The notes beneath the pieces were generated by a model. It was not told the DNA's origin and made no database searches. It saw only the letters and a program-made list of their open reading frames with translations. A DNA stretch of 14,950 nucleotides from Candidatus Omnitrophota bacterium. Its GTDB lineage: Bacteria > Omnitrophota > 4484-213. The translations under genes and the position numbers were made by a program. The stretch's first letter is position 1, and every line of letters starts with the position of its first letter. This document shows, piece after piece, positions 1-6,791 of the stretch. Location: the NCBI GenBank assembly GCA_030640885.1, contig DAOWIN010000078.1, positions 1 to 14,950 on the forward strand, in the 5' to 3' direction.

Positions 1-1
1 C

Positions 2-373
2 ACCGGTTCATATAACTGGACTGTCAGCGCAGATTTAAAGAATGACGAGAATGTGCTGATAATAAAGTGCAGAGAGATAGCCAGAATATACAGAGAGAAA
101 TTTAATAAATTCTGGGACGGCACTTATATTGATACTTGCGAGTATAAAGATAAAAATAGATTAGAAAAAGTGTTGGTTGCAACGGGGATTACTTTACCTA
201 TTGCTAAACTTTCAAGCAAGGGCAAATATCTTGGGCATAAAAACTCTAAAAAATTTCATTATCCCGATTGTAGATGGGCTCAGAAAATGAAACCAGAGAA
301 TCAAGTTTGGTTTAATACTCGCAAGGAAGCAGTAAAGAAGGGATATATTCCTTGCAAGGTTTGTAAGCCGTAA
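2..373 (+). CDS. PLD-family endonuclease with C-terminal Ada-like zinc knuckle (5'-truncated by window edge)
   Basis: The frame is open from base 2, so the true start lies left of the window; a GTG at 53 is internal. The first residues read TGSYNWT, the GS-x-N half of the second HKD motif of phospholipase D-type nucleases (Nuc/EndA group); the His and Lys are off-window. A basic helical stretch leads to a C-terminal domain of about 45 residues with H-x3-C (FHYPDC) and C-x2-C (PCKVC), the Cys/His pattern of the Ada-like zinc-binding fold often fused to such nucleases. The expected activity is metal-independent phosphodiester hydrolysis of DNA; the zinc knuckle probably helps DNA binding. The family call is firm, but the substrate and any role in defence, repair or uptake cannot be read from the sequence. 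Confidence 0.8.
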   Translation, partial: TGSYNWTVSADLKNDENVLIIKCREIARIYREKFNKFWDGTYIDTCEYKDKNRLEKVLVATGITLPIAKLSSKGKYLGHKNSKKFHYPDCRWAQKMKPENQVWFNTRKEAVKKGYIPCKVCKP

Positions 374-540
374 AAAGATAGTTTCTTCGGAGATATTGGA
401 TGTTGGCAAACAGATTAGCAAAAAGCCGTTAGAAATGGTGAATTTTGCCGTTATCTAAAGCAAATGACGAGAGTCTGCAAAGGTTTAAATTTGCTTTTTA
501 TTATTTTGTGAGAAAGGCAAGATAGAGGAAGCCGAGAATA

Positions 541-849
541 ATGAATGAGTTAGTTATAAAGAAAAAATCATTAGAGAGAATTAAAAATATCCATAAATTA
601 TCCAGGTTGTACAACAGGAAGCTTAGAAATAATCACAAAAAGCGGCTTTTAGAATTAATGAAGGAGCATATTGAAGAGATTGAGGAGCTATCAAAAAAGA
701 ATAATAAACATTATTTAACCGAGACCGGCGATTTAATAATTTTATGTTTCGGAATACTACTAGAGAATAATATGTCTATAGATAAAACCTTGCTTCAATG
801 CTTTAAAAGATATGAAGCAAAACTGTCTAAACTAATAAAAGAAGAATAA
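541..849 (+). CDS. small all-helical MazG-like (NTP pyrophosphohydrolase fold) protein
   Basis: This is a 102-residue, charged, helical protein. Residues 45-49 (EEIEE) and 61-64 (ETGD) give the EExxE...ExxD metal-binding signature of the MazG/all-alpha NTP pyrophosphohydrolase superfamily, with 11 residues between them, one below the usual range. The ExxD helix continues into a hydrophobic stretch and an N-M-S-I-D-K-x-L turn, as in small MazG-like proteins. If active it would hydrolyse an NTP or dNTP to the monophosphate and pyrophosphate. The N-terminal 30 residues are basic and not recognised. GAGG about 12 nt upstream is a plausible ribosome-binding site. The stop lies 5 nt before the next ATG, so it is almost certainly co-transcribed with the PD-(D/E)XK gene. 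The assignment rests on motif pattern only; a plain coiled-coil protein is the alternative. Confidence 0.55.
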   Translation: MNELVIKKKSLERIKNIHKLSRLYNRKLRNNHKKRLLELMKEHIEEIEELSKKNNKHYLTETGDLIILCFGILLENNMSIDKTLLQCFKRYEAKLSKLIKEE

Positions 850-854
850 GAGCC

Positions 855-1928
855 ATGAAATCAAATTGTACAATATCATTTTCCCGAAATGATCTTCAGA
901 AAACACGGTTATGGAGAGGGGAGTGTCCTATTAAAAATTGTGCGGTGAATATTAAGCAACATAAGGCTCCATTTCAAAAATATAAAGGCAAAATGAGATA
1001 TTTGCCATTTTGTCCTGAACATGGCATACGTATTCATAAAAATGGGTTTGTCTACTATAATGGTTCATCACCAGCGGATTTAATAACTGCGACGAAGCGG
1101 AATTTAATGTTTTATAGCGATTATTATGTTGCTAATTTCTTAAAAAAAAGCAATAAAATGGAATCTGCTCGCCTGTGTTACGAAAGCAGTGAAGACGCAG
1201 TATCGTATAATGTATTTACAGAATTGCTTTCTAATGGCGTTGCGTTAAAAAGATTAGTTGATGATATTCTAAAGCGACATATCAAAGATGAAATTGAGTT
1301 GTATCTATGGGGCGGAAGAATTGATTTAAAAAATAACTCATTTGTGCAATATAAACCTCTTGTGGAGGTCCGTAAGCATTTAGAACCTGATATAAAACGA
1401 TTTGGAACTGAACCAGATATAATGCTTGTTATTCCAAAGAAGGTAGTAATTTGTATAGAAGCCAAATTCGGCAGTAAAAATCCAATTGCGAAAGAGCAAG
1501 AAGAAAGTAGTGGGGAAAAACCAAAGGGTGAACTAAAACTTATTGAGAGATATTGCAAAAGAAATAAGTTGATAGATGCAGATGAGATGTTTGATTTTAG
1601 TAATATGCCGAAACTTTTCTACGAACAGTTATTTCGGAATATTGTGTTTGCGGCATCAATGGCAAAATTAGAAGGTAATGCAGATTGGTATGTTGTAAAT
1701 TTACGAAATCAGCATGTTATGAATTTAAAACGCGGCAAGTCCGAAAGCATGCCGATTATGCGGAATATTCGTTCAATATTAAAACCCAAGTATAAAAAGC
1801 GTTTTGTGCACTTAACTTGGGAAGGCATATATAATAAAGCTGTAGAAGGAAATGAGGAATTAGTTAATCTTGCTTGGTATTTAAAAAATAAGAGTCTTAA
1901 TTGCGGCAGGGCGTTTAATATATTATAA
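855..1928 (+). CDS. PD-(D/E)XK nuclease-like protein with N-terminal zinc-ribbon-like Cys/His cluster
   Basis: This is a 357-residue protein. C24, C29, C53 and H56 (GECPIKNC ... FCPEH) form a likely zinc site. The nuclease core follows: E113 in the SSEDAVSYNVF helix, D188 in EPDI, and E202-A-K204 in the strand VICIEAKFGS. Together these give the E...PD...ExK layout of PD-(D/E)XK nucleases, resembling uncharacterised restriction-endonuclease-like families. The YEQLFRNIVFAASMA helix after the core is also typical of the fold. The expected activity is metal-dependent DNA cleavage; no methyltransferase partner is visible. The start lies 5 nt after the MazG-like stop, with only a weak ribosome site, so translation is probably coupled. 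No terminator appears until 2113. The nuclease fold is well supported; the biological role (orphan restriction, defence or repair) is not. Confidence 0.75.
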   Translation: MKSNCTISFSRNDLQKTRLWRGECPIKNCAVNIKQHKAPFQKYKGKMRYLPFCPEHGIRIHKNGFVYYNGSSPADLITATKRNLMFYSDYYVANFLKKSNKMESARLCYESSEDAVSYNVFTELLSNGVALKRLVDDILKRHIKDEIELYLWGGRIDLKNNSFVQYKPLVEVRKHLEPDIKRFGTEPDIMLVIPKKVVICIEAKFGSKNPIAKEQEESSGEKPKGELKLIERYCKRNKLIDADEMFDFSNMPKLFYEQLFRNIVFAASMAKLEGNADWYVVNLRNQHVMNLKRGKSESMPIMRNIRSILKPKYKKRFVHLTWEGIYNKAVEGNEELVNLAWYLKNKSLNCGRAFNIL

Positions 1929-2061
1929 GATTATATAGAAAATTGCAATTAAGCAGGCAGGATGCTTTAGTGGCAGTCAATTATGTATTTAACAGAGTTG
2001 ATGATTTGTAACTACCATCTAATTCAAATAGGAAAGTTCTAAATTTGTCCAAAAAGGGCAT

Positions 2062-2084
2062 CAAATTTTGCTTCGCAAAATTTG
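2062..2084. repeat. perfect 10-bp hairpin
   Basis: CAAATTTTGC and GCAAAATTTG pair perfectly around a 3-nt TTC loop. There is no T run after it, so it is not an obvious terminator. It resembles other AAATTT-arm hairpins in the window (6595-6617, 7620-7644 and 7731-7754). Confidence 0.6.
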
Positions 2085-2112
2085 TATGCTGAATAGAGCG
2101 AAGAACCTAAAT

Positions 2113-2149
2113 AAAAAACCCCTTTGGTGGCAAGCCAAAGGGGTTTTTT
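2113..2149. terminator. bidirectional rho-independent terminator
   Basis: A perfect 15-bp stem has A6 on the left and T6 on the right around a CCCCTTTGG/CCAAAGGGG core with a 7-nt loop. It lies 185 nt downstream of the PD-(D/E)XK nuclease stop, and is the only terminator seen after the nuclease gene cluster. Its core is very like that of the terminator at 3533-3565. Confidence 0.9.
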
Positions 2150-2290
2150 ATGAGATTTCAAGATAGAAGATTTTTCGATAGTCATCTGACCAAAATTAGC
2201 TATATCTCAAAATAGTCTTGGCTAATTTAAAATATATAGTAAACTAATCATAATTCATAACAGTATTCCAAAATAACATAGTGAGAATAA

Positions 2291-2848
2291 ATGAAAAGAA
2301 TTTACTTATCCATTATCAAGGAACATTTTGAACACCATCAACAAATGGTTTTTCTTATTGGGCCTCGGCAAGCCGGGAAAACTACGGTCAGCTTGATGGC
2401 AAAAGAATTTTCAGATCAATTTTCGTATCTCAATTGGGATAATTTAGATCATAGGAAAATTGTTCTGGAAGGTGTTAGTAATGTTGCCAGTTTTGCCGGG
2501 TTAGATAAACTAACTTCCGAAATACCCATTCTTGTCTTTGATGAGATTCATAAATATGGGAAGTGGAAAACTTTTCTCAAGGGTTTTTTTGATACATACA
2601 AAGGAAAGGTGAAAGTCATTGTTACCGGTAGTTCGCGGTTAGACATTTATAAAAAAGGTGGGGATAGTTTGATGGGGAGATATTTCCCATACCATCTGCA
2701 CCAATTGTCTTTAGGCGAACTGGAGCGGGTTGATTTATCAGGGAAAGAAATTAATGAGCCTTTTCAGAGCAAAAATCAAGATTTTGAGAAGTTACTCAAT
2801 AATGGCGGTTTCCCAGAGCCGTTTTTAAAAATGATTCCAGATTTTTGA
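2291..2848 (+). CDS. AAA ATPase (AAA_14/DUF4143 type), N-terminal half of a frameshifted gene
   Basis: These 185 residues form the ATPase half. The P-loop GPRQAGKTT is at 24-32, Walker B ILVFDEIH has D84 and E85, and a TGSSR sensor-like motif lies near 111-115, followed by a MGRY box. This is the standard N-terminal half of the ATPases that end in DUF4143. The frame stops just after the FPEP motif, where family members continue into an NRWK-type segment; that segment follows in the -1 frame from 2845. Re-reading one T of the T5 run at 2842-2846 joins the halves as D-F-L-N-R-W. The gene is therefore a one-base-deletion pseudogene, a sequencing error, or a slippage site (UUU followed by UGA). 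The ribosome site before the ATG is weak. The biological function of the family is not established. Confidence 0.85.
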   Translation: MKRIYLSIIKEHFEHHQQMVFLIGPRQAGKTTVSLMAKEFSDQFSYLNWDNLDHRKIVLEGVSNVASFAGLDKLTSEIPILVFDEIHKYGKWKTFLKGFFDTYKGKVKVIVTGSSRLDIYKKGGDSLMGRYFPYHLHQLSLGELERVDLSGKEINEPFQSKNQDFEKLLNNGGFPEPFLKMIPDF

Positions 2849-3498
2849 ATCGTTGGAAAACTCTCAGGCAGGAGCAGTTAATTCGGGAGGATATCCGAGA
2901 TTTAAGCCGTATTCAAAAATTGGGGCAAATTGAGCTTTTAGCTGAAATTCTCAAGCATCAAGCAGGGCAGTTAACCAATTACTCAAATCTTGCTAATAAA
3001 ATCAATGTATCGTCTGCTACTATACATCGCTGGATTAAAACATTGCAATCTTTTTTTTACTGTTACGCTGTTCAACCGTGGTCTAAAAATATTCCCCGTT
3101 CTCTTATCAAAGAACCCAAAATTTATTTATGGGATTGGATCAATGTTGATGATGAGGGGCGTCGCTTAGAAAATTTAGTTGCCGCTCATTTATTAAAAGC
3201 TGTTCATTATTGGACAGATTGCGGGTTGGGTCAATATGGTTTGTGGTTTATAAGAGATAAAGAAAAGCGCGAAGTGGATTTTTTAATCTCGCGAAATAAA
3301 AAACCATGGTTTTTGGTTGAAGTAAAATTATCCTCAAAAGGAGGAATAAGTAAGAATTTAGTTTATTTTCAGAAAAAAATAAAGGCAAAGCACGCCTTCC
3401 AGGTGGTATTTAATATGAAGTATGTTCCCAAGGATTGTTTTAAGCATACAGAACCTATCATTGTACCTGCAAGGACATTTTTGACCCAACTGGTATAA
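2845..3498 (+). CDS. DUF4143 C-terminal half of the frameshifted ATPase
   Basis: This frame overlaps the first half by 4 nt and has only a TTG as a nominal start with no ribosome site, so it is unlikely to be a gene in its own right. It carries the family's RQEQLIREDIRDL segment, a helix-turn-helix-like stretch (NKINVSSATIHRWIKTL), and the C-terminal DUF4143 region with LENLVAAHLL, REVDFLI and FLVEVKLS. The VDF...EVK pattern resembles a PD-(D/E)XK core. With the upstream half it would make an ATPase of about 400 residues. The coding sequence past the shift has no stop or other visible decay, so the lesion is recent, artefactual or tolerated. The terminator at 3533 follows directly. Confidence 0.8.
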   Translation: MNRWKTLRQEQLIREDIRDLSRIQKLGQIELLAEILKHQAGQLTNYSNLANKINVSSATIHRWIKTLQSFFYCYAVQPWSKNIPRSLIKEPKIYLWDWINVDDEGRRLENLVAAHLLKAVHYWTDCGLGQYGLWFIRDKEKREVDFLISRNKKPWFLVEVKLSSKGGISKNLVYFQKKIKAKHAFQVVFNMKYVPKDCFKHTEPIIVPARTFLTQLV

Positions 3499-3532
3499 AA
3501 TTTATCAAGTTATAAAACAATACTAATTAATT

Positions 3533-3565
3533 AAAAACCCTCTGGTGAATACCAAAGGGTTTTTT
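3533..3565. terminator. bidirectional terminator between convergent genes
   Basis: A 14-bp stem with one mismatch (C3542/A3555) and a GAAT loop is flanked by A5 and T6. It sits between the ATPase stop (3498, plus strand) and the stop of the minus-strand outer-membrane gene (3637), so it can serve both. Confidence 0.85.
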
Positions 3566-3636
3566 GTTCTATGACAAACTCGCCAAAATTAATGAAACTG
3601 TGGCTAAGAGAAGTTTATGCTTATTTTTAAATTACT

Positions 3637-4434
3637 TCAAAACTTAAATGTTCCGCTAATTGTCATCGCTGTTTCTGTTATAAATCTACCTTCTATATTA
3701 AAGACAAAGGACTTATTGATCTCAACATTTGTTCCTAATGCTACGCCAAATTTATCAGCGTTGTCTATACTTACTACATGTGTATAATTTGAACCCCCTG
3801 CAGTATAGGTGGGAGCGGGGCTTATTTTTATTTTAGAATAATTATACAAGGCGCCCATGTAGGGTTTATATGAAATTTCCGATGAAAAATCAAAATGTTT
3901 GCCAATATACATTGCTCCTTGAATTTCGGAATATTCACATGTCCCCTTTATATTGGTTGCAGAAGTACCATTTAAATCAATTTCATCAATATCTGTCTCC
4001 CAGCCCATCCAGTGAAGGTCTGTGCCTATAAAGTCTATGAAGGATTCGTCCTCAACTTTATAAACATTGTTAATACCCATACCCCATAAAAAATCGCTAT
4101 CCATCTTAAATTTGGTTATATAATCAACACTTGCTTCTGTCCAATCCGCAGTTAATTCTGCAAAATTTATCTTTCCTAATATCCCGTAAAGATTGAGGTC
4201 ATCACTTACACCAACGGTAATTTTAGCATAGGTTTCCTTCATCTCGTCAAGATTTACTTTCGTAAAAGTGCCAGTTGGTTCATAATCCCTATCAAGAACT
4301 GTGTTATTTATTAATGAGATAGAGCCCTTTTCTTTTCCTAACGGTTCAATTGAATCCCCAATGCCCGCCGCATTTGCAACTGAGCATATAGCCAATGCTA
4401 TTATGGCTGTGCCTGTCGCTAATAACTTTTTCAT
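3637..4434 (-). CDS. outer-membrane beta-barrel protein (265 aa)
   Basis: The N-terminus MKKLLATGTAIIALAICSVANA is a classic Sec signal peptide with cleavage after ANA. The mature part has alternating polar and hydrophobic strands, many Gly, Tyr and Thr residues, and ends in TFKF. A terminal Phe is the usual BAM recognition feature of outer-membrane barrels. An in-frame ATG lies 12 nt upstream (4446), but a GGAGG sits between the two ATGs, 6 nt before the second. That makes 4434 the likely start. The substrate or pore role is unknown and no close family is recognised. The gene stands alone, convergent with the frameshifted ATPase and divergent from the XRE-type regulator gene at 4674. Confidence 0.8.
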   Translation of the reverse strand: MKKLLATGTAIIALAICSVANAAGIGDSIEPLGKEKGSISLINNTVLDRDYEPTGTFTKVNLDEMKETYAKITVGVSDDLNLYGILGKINFAELTADWTEASVDYITKFKMDSDFLWGMGINNVYKVEDESFIDFIGTDLHWMGWETDIDEIDLNGTSATNIKGTCEYSEIQGAMYIGKHFDFSSEISYKPYMGALYNYSKIKISPAPTYTAGGSNYTHVVSIDNADKFGVALGTNVEINKSFVFNIEGRFITETAMTISGTFKF

Positions 4435-4512
4435 TTTTTCCTCCATTTTATTTTGAAATTGCTAAATTAACAAACGAAAATTCTTTTTTCTCTTTATCAC
4501 CTCCTTTTCTTC

Positions 4513-4589
4513 CTCGCCATAGGCGAGAGCCTGAAGAGTGAGTGTAGCGAGGCTCTTCAGGATAAAGGTCTTGCCCGAAGGCAATTTTT
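4513..4589. repeat. cluster of three GC-rich hairpins (REP-like)
   Basis: Three hairpins stand in a row between divergent genes. The first is CTCGCC/GGCGAG with a 3-nt loop (4513-4527). The second is CCTGAAGAG/CTCTTCAGG with a 14-nt loop (4530-4561), followed by the tail ATAAAGGT. The third is TTGCC/GGCAA with a CGAA loop and T5 (4571-4589), which looks like a small plus-strand terminator. The CAGGATAAAGGT tail at 4558-4569 recurs at 7786-7797 and 7846-7857. Confidence 0.7.
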
Positions 4590-4673
4590 CTCTTTTTCTT
4601 TTTGGCGAGTTTATTATACAACCTTATGGGTAAGGTGTTAAGAATTTTTTGATTATGCTAAATTACTTTCATA

Positions 4674-4889
4674 ATGGATACAGGCATAAGGGTAAAATTT
4701 TCAAAGAGAATTAAGCAGTTAAGGGTTGAATATAATTACACCCAGCAGGAACTTTCTGAACTTGCCGACATTGAATATAAACATATTCAGAGACTTGAGA
4801 GCAAAAAGCCCTGCGATGTTAAGCTCTCCACATTAGAAAAACTTGTCAAAGCTTTCAAAATCTCCATTTCTACGCTCCTCAGATTTTAA
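4674..4889 (+). CDS. XRE-family helix-turn-helix regulator (71 aa)
   Basis: This is essentially a lone HTH_3/Cro-CI domain. Residues 9-66 run FSKRIKQLRVEYNYTQQELSEL, then the recognition-helix region and the closing KLSTLEKLVKAFKIS helices. It has no dimerisation or sensor domain. It should bind DNA as a small repressor; likely targets are its own region or the ATPase promoter at 5020-5047, but that is inference. No Shine-Dalgarno precedes the ATG. A TATGCT at 4654-4659 could be a -10 element giving an almost leaderless mRNA. A 66-bp repeat starts 19 nt after the stop. Confidence 0.85.
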   Translation: MDTGIRVKFSKRIKQLRVEYNYTQQELSELADIEYKHIQRLESKKPCDVKLSTLEKLVKAFKISISTLLRF

Positions 4890-4908
4890 TCACTTTTAAT
4901 AATTCCTT

Positions 4909-4974
4909 TTGCAAAATCCCCCTTTTTATGTTTAAATATATCTAAGATAGTTTCAGCGTAAGGCGAGTATCTAT
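4909..4974 (+). repeat. 66-bp direct repeat, copy 1
   Basis: It matches 6397-6462 at 60 of 66 positions, with no gaps. It starts TTGCAAAATCCCCCTTTTTA, 19 nt after the XRE regulator stop codon. With copy 2 it brackets the intact ATPase gene and its promoter. Confidence 0.9.
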
Positions 4975-5019
4975 TCAGGTTGTCATTTAAACAGAAAAAC
5001 ACAGATAGAAAAATAAGTA

Positions 5020-5047
5020 TTGACTATATTCAATAAAGTATTATAAT
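5020..5047 (+). promoter_or_regulatory. sigma70-type promoter of the intact ATPase gene
   Basis: TTGACT (5020-5025) and TATAAT (5042-5047) are separated by 16 bp. Transcription would start near 5054, about 30 nt before the ATG. It lies inside the segment bounded by the 66-bp repeats, so the cassette carries its own promoter. Confidence 0.8.
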
Positions 5048-5085
5048 ATAGTTAAACTAAATTAAAGGAGATTGAGGGGAGTAGA

Positions 5086-6378
5086 ATGTCTGATTTAAAA
5101 CAAATTTTTAATAAGAGCTTAATCAAGAGAAGGATATTACCGCAAATAATAGATTGGATACCTAATAAAGAGGCGATTATATTGATGGGTTCAAGACAGG
5201 TCGGAAAAACCTCATTACTCTTTTTGCTCATTCAACATTTACTAATAAATAAGAAAATAGCCGAAAAAGACATATTTTATTTGGACTTAGAGAGGTTTGA
5301 TAATCTTGCGTTGCTTAATGCCGGTGTCGATGGACTGCTCGATTATATCTATGAACAGAGCCCTGAAAATAGCAGGAAATTTGTTTTTATAGATGAAATA
5401 CAATATTTAGATAATCCCACCAATATATTAAAACTTCTTGTTGACCATTATTCAGATAGAATAAAAATATTTGCTACCGGTTCATCAGCTCTAACAATTA
5501 AAAAGAAGTTTAAAGATTCTCTTGTCGGCAGAAAAATAACCTTTGAAATCTATTCTCTCGATTTCAGAGAATATTTGAGATTTAAGAATGAAGAAAAATT
5601 AAAAGAGCTAATAAATAAGTATACTTCTTTTAATCATCTTAAACCCATATCCGATATCTCCCATCAAAAGCTTATAAAACACTATTTTGAATATGTTCTT
5701 TTCGGAGGGTATCCTGCTGTAGTAATGCTTAATGGGCAGGAAAGAAAAAGAAAGTATCTTGAAGATATCTATAATTCTTATGTAAAAAAGGATATCAATG
5801 CCATTTTTTCTTTAGAAAACATAACAGCGTTTAATCGAATTGTTAAATTTCTGTCTTTGAATATTGGTAATTTAATCAATGTGCAGGAGGTTAGCAAAGA
5901 AATGGGCATAGCCCGCCAGACAGTTGAGAAATATTTTTCTATTTTAGAAAGCACTTATATATGCCGTTTTATCAACCCGTATTTTACTAACAAGAAAAAA
6001 GAAATTGTAAAGATGCCAAAGGTCTATTTTTACGATCTTGGTCTGCGCAACCGAATCATTAACGATTTTAGAAAAAATGATGAACGGATTGACGCCGGCG
6101 CTCTTATTGAAAATGCGGTGTTTAAAAACTTATTGAAAAGAACAGAAAGCGTAGAAAACATAAAATTTTGGAGATTAAAATACGGTTCTGAGGTAGATTT
6201 TGTGATTGATGAAGAAAATATTCTTCCGTTAGAAGTAAAACTAAAAGAAACAGATACGCCGCCTGCGGGAATGGTTTCTTTTTTAAGAAAATATAAGAGC
6301 AAAACAGCCATTGTGGTTAATAAAAAAACATTGAAACAAAAAAATGAGTTCGTATTTATTCCATTTTATTTAGTTTAA
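5086..6378 (+). CDS. intact AAA ATPase with C-terminal DUF4143 domain (430 aa)
   Basis: The P-loop GSRQVGKTS is at 35-43, Walker B FVFIDEIQ has D103 and E104, TGSSA near 130 is the sensor-like motif, and LVGRK follows. The middle part carries FGGYPAV and a helix-turn-helix-like segment (VSKEMGIARQTVEKYF). The C-terminal DUF4143 part has IENAVFKNLL, SEVDFVI and PLEVKLKE, the VDF...EVK pattern of a PD-(D/E)XK-like core. Length is normal for the family and the frame is intact, unlike the diverged relative at 2291-3498. A GAGGGGAG ribosome site lies just before the ATG. The family occurs sporadically, often in several copies, and has no settled function. The gene has its own strong promoter and lies between 66-bp direct repeats, suggesting a transferred cassette. 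Confidence 0.92.
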   Translation: MSDLKQIFNKSLIKRRILPQIIDWIPNKEAIILMGSRQVGKTSLLFLLIQHLLINKKIAEKDIFYLDLERFDNLALLNAGVDGLLDYIYEQSPENSRKFVFIDEIQYLDNPTNILKLLVDHYSDRIKIFATGSSALTIKKKFKDSLVGRKITFEIYSLDFREYLRFKNEEKLKELINKYTSFNHLKPISDISHQKLIKHYFEYVLFGGYPAVVMLNGQERKRKYLEDIYNSYVKKDINAIFSLENITAFNRIVKFLSLNIGNLINVQEVSKEMGIARQTVEKYFSILESTYICRFINPYFTNKKKEIVKMPKVYFYDLGLRNRIINDFRKNDERIDAGALIENAVFKNLLKRTESVENIKFWRLKYGSEVDFVIDEENILPLEVKLKETDTPPAGMVSFLRKYKSKTAIVVNKKTLKQKNEFVFIPFYLV

Positions 6379-6396
6379 GTTAGAAAAAATGCCAGA

Positions 6397-6462
6397 TTGC
6401 AAAATCCCCCTTTTTATGTTTAAATATGTCTAAGATAATTTCAGCGCAAAGCGAGTGCCTAT
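6397..6462 (+). repeat. 66-bp direct repeat, copy 2
   Basis: This is the partner of 4909-4974 (six mismatches, no gaps). It starts 18 nt after the ATPase stop and ends 2 nt before the -35 box of the tRNA-Val promoter. Confidence 0.9.
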
Positions 6463-6464
6463 AT

Positions 6465-6493
6465 TTGACTAATCACCCAAACTATATTATAAT
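6465..6493 (+). promoter_or_regulatory. sigma70-type promoter of tRNA-Val
   Basis: TTGACT (6465-6470) and TATAAT (6488-6493) have the ideal 17-bp spacing. The predicted transcript start near 6500 is 20 nt before the tRNA. Confidence 0.85.
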
Positions 6494-6519
6494 TTTAACT
6501 CAAGGGATTTTTTTGAAAA

Positions 6520-6595
6520 GGGCGGTTGGCGCAGTTGGGAGCGCGTCTGACTTACATTCAGAAGGTCGCAGGTTCGAACCCTGCACCGCCCACCA
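6520..6595 (+). tRNA. tRNA-Val (anticodon TAC)
   Basis: The cloverleaf is complete. Acceptor arm GGGCGGT pairs with ACCGCCC, the D-arm is GCGC/GCGC, and the anticodon arm TCTGA/TCAGA has loop CTTACAT (anticodon TAC, decoding GTA). The T-arm GCAGG/CCTGC has loop TTCGAAC, the discriminator is A, and CCA is encoded. Confidence 0.97.
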
Positions 6596-6617
6596 AAAAT
6601 TTACGGAGTAAATTTTT
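6595..6617. terminator. AT-rich hairpin after tRNA-Val, possible terminator
   Basis: AAAAATTTA and TAAATTTTT pair perfectly around CGGAG and end in T5, directly at the tRNA 3' end. The stem is weak (AT only), so termination is plausible but not certain. It begins on the last base of the encoded CCA. Confidence 0.45.
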
Positions 6618-6657
6618 GATCCTGAGGAGCTGAAGGCGACGAAGGACCTTTCTGCCA

Positions 6658-6724
6658 AAGGGAAATTTGAGCCTGCGTCCATTCGCTTCGCTCACTCTCG
6701 CAGGCTCTTCCGCCTCAGGCGGAA
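6658..6724. repeat. GC-rich hairpin repeat after tRNA-Val
   Basis: The first hairpin has 9-bp arms GAGCCTGCG (6669-6677) and CGCAGGCTC (6699-6707) around a 21-nt loop. A second palindrome, TTCCGCCT/AGGCGGAA, covers 6708-6724. Bases 6672-6707 are the exact reverse complement of 7754-7789. The left flank 6658-6677 matches 7743-7762 in direct orientation. Confidence 0.85.
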
Positions 6725-6743
6725 GAAAGGAAAGGTATAATTT

Positions 6744-6767
6744 AGGGACAACTTCTTTATCGTCCCT
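6744..6767 (+). promoter_or_regulatory. 5' leader hairpin before the outer-membrane gene
   Basis: AGGGAC (6744-6749) and GTCCCT (6762-6767) form a 6-bp stem with a 12-nt loop, just after a TATAAT (6736-6741) that lacks a clear -35 box. The hairpin ends 10 nt before the GGAGG ribosome site, so it could affect mRNA stability or translation. Confidence 0.35.
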
Positions 6768-6791
6768 ATAAGGAACTGGAGGAACCCAAAA

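Larger units (their letters stand above)
1929..2290. other. gene-free stretch with two hairpins, one a terminator
   Basis: This 362-bp stretch has no convincing coding frame. It holds a perfect 10-bp hairpin at 2062-2084, a strong bidirectional terminator at 2113-2149, and an 8-bp inverted repeat (AAATTAGC at 2193-2200, GCTAATTT at 2221-2228) about 60 bp before the ATPase start that might be an operator. No clear sigma70 promoter was found for the ATPase gene. Confidence 0.6.

Noticed and set aside
1178..1558. 126-aa minus-strand frame inside the PD-(D/E)XK gene
   Set aside because: It is a low-complexity antisense shadow of a well-supported plus-strand gene with nuclease motifs.
4496..4510. 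ATCACCTCCTTTTCT resembles the 3' end of 16S rRNA
   Set aside because: Only about 15 nt match and nothing upstream resembles 16S rRNA, so an rRNA remnant is not supported.
4909..6462. Classical tRNA-integrated island with an att site
   Set aside because: The 66-bp repeat ends 58 nt before tRNA-Val and does not include tRNA sequence, and no integrase is present, so a standard tRNA-att island is not supported.
6426..6682. Open frames on both strands over tRNA-Val (61 and 60 aa)
   Set aside because: They are translations of the tRNA gene itself (VGSASDLHSEGRRFEPC and its antisense), a well-known source of spurious proteins.
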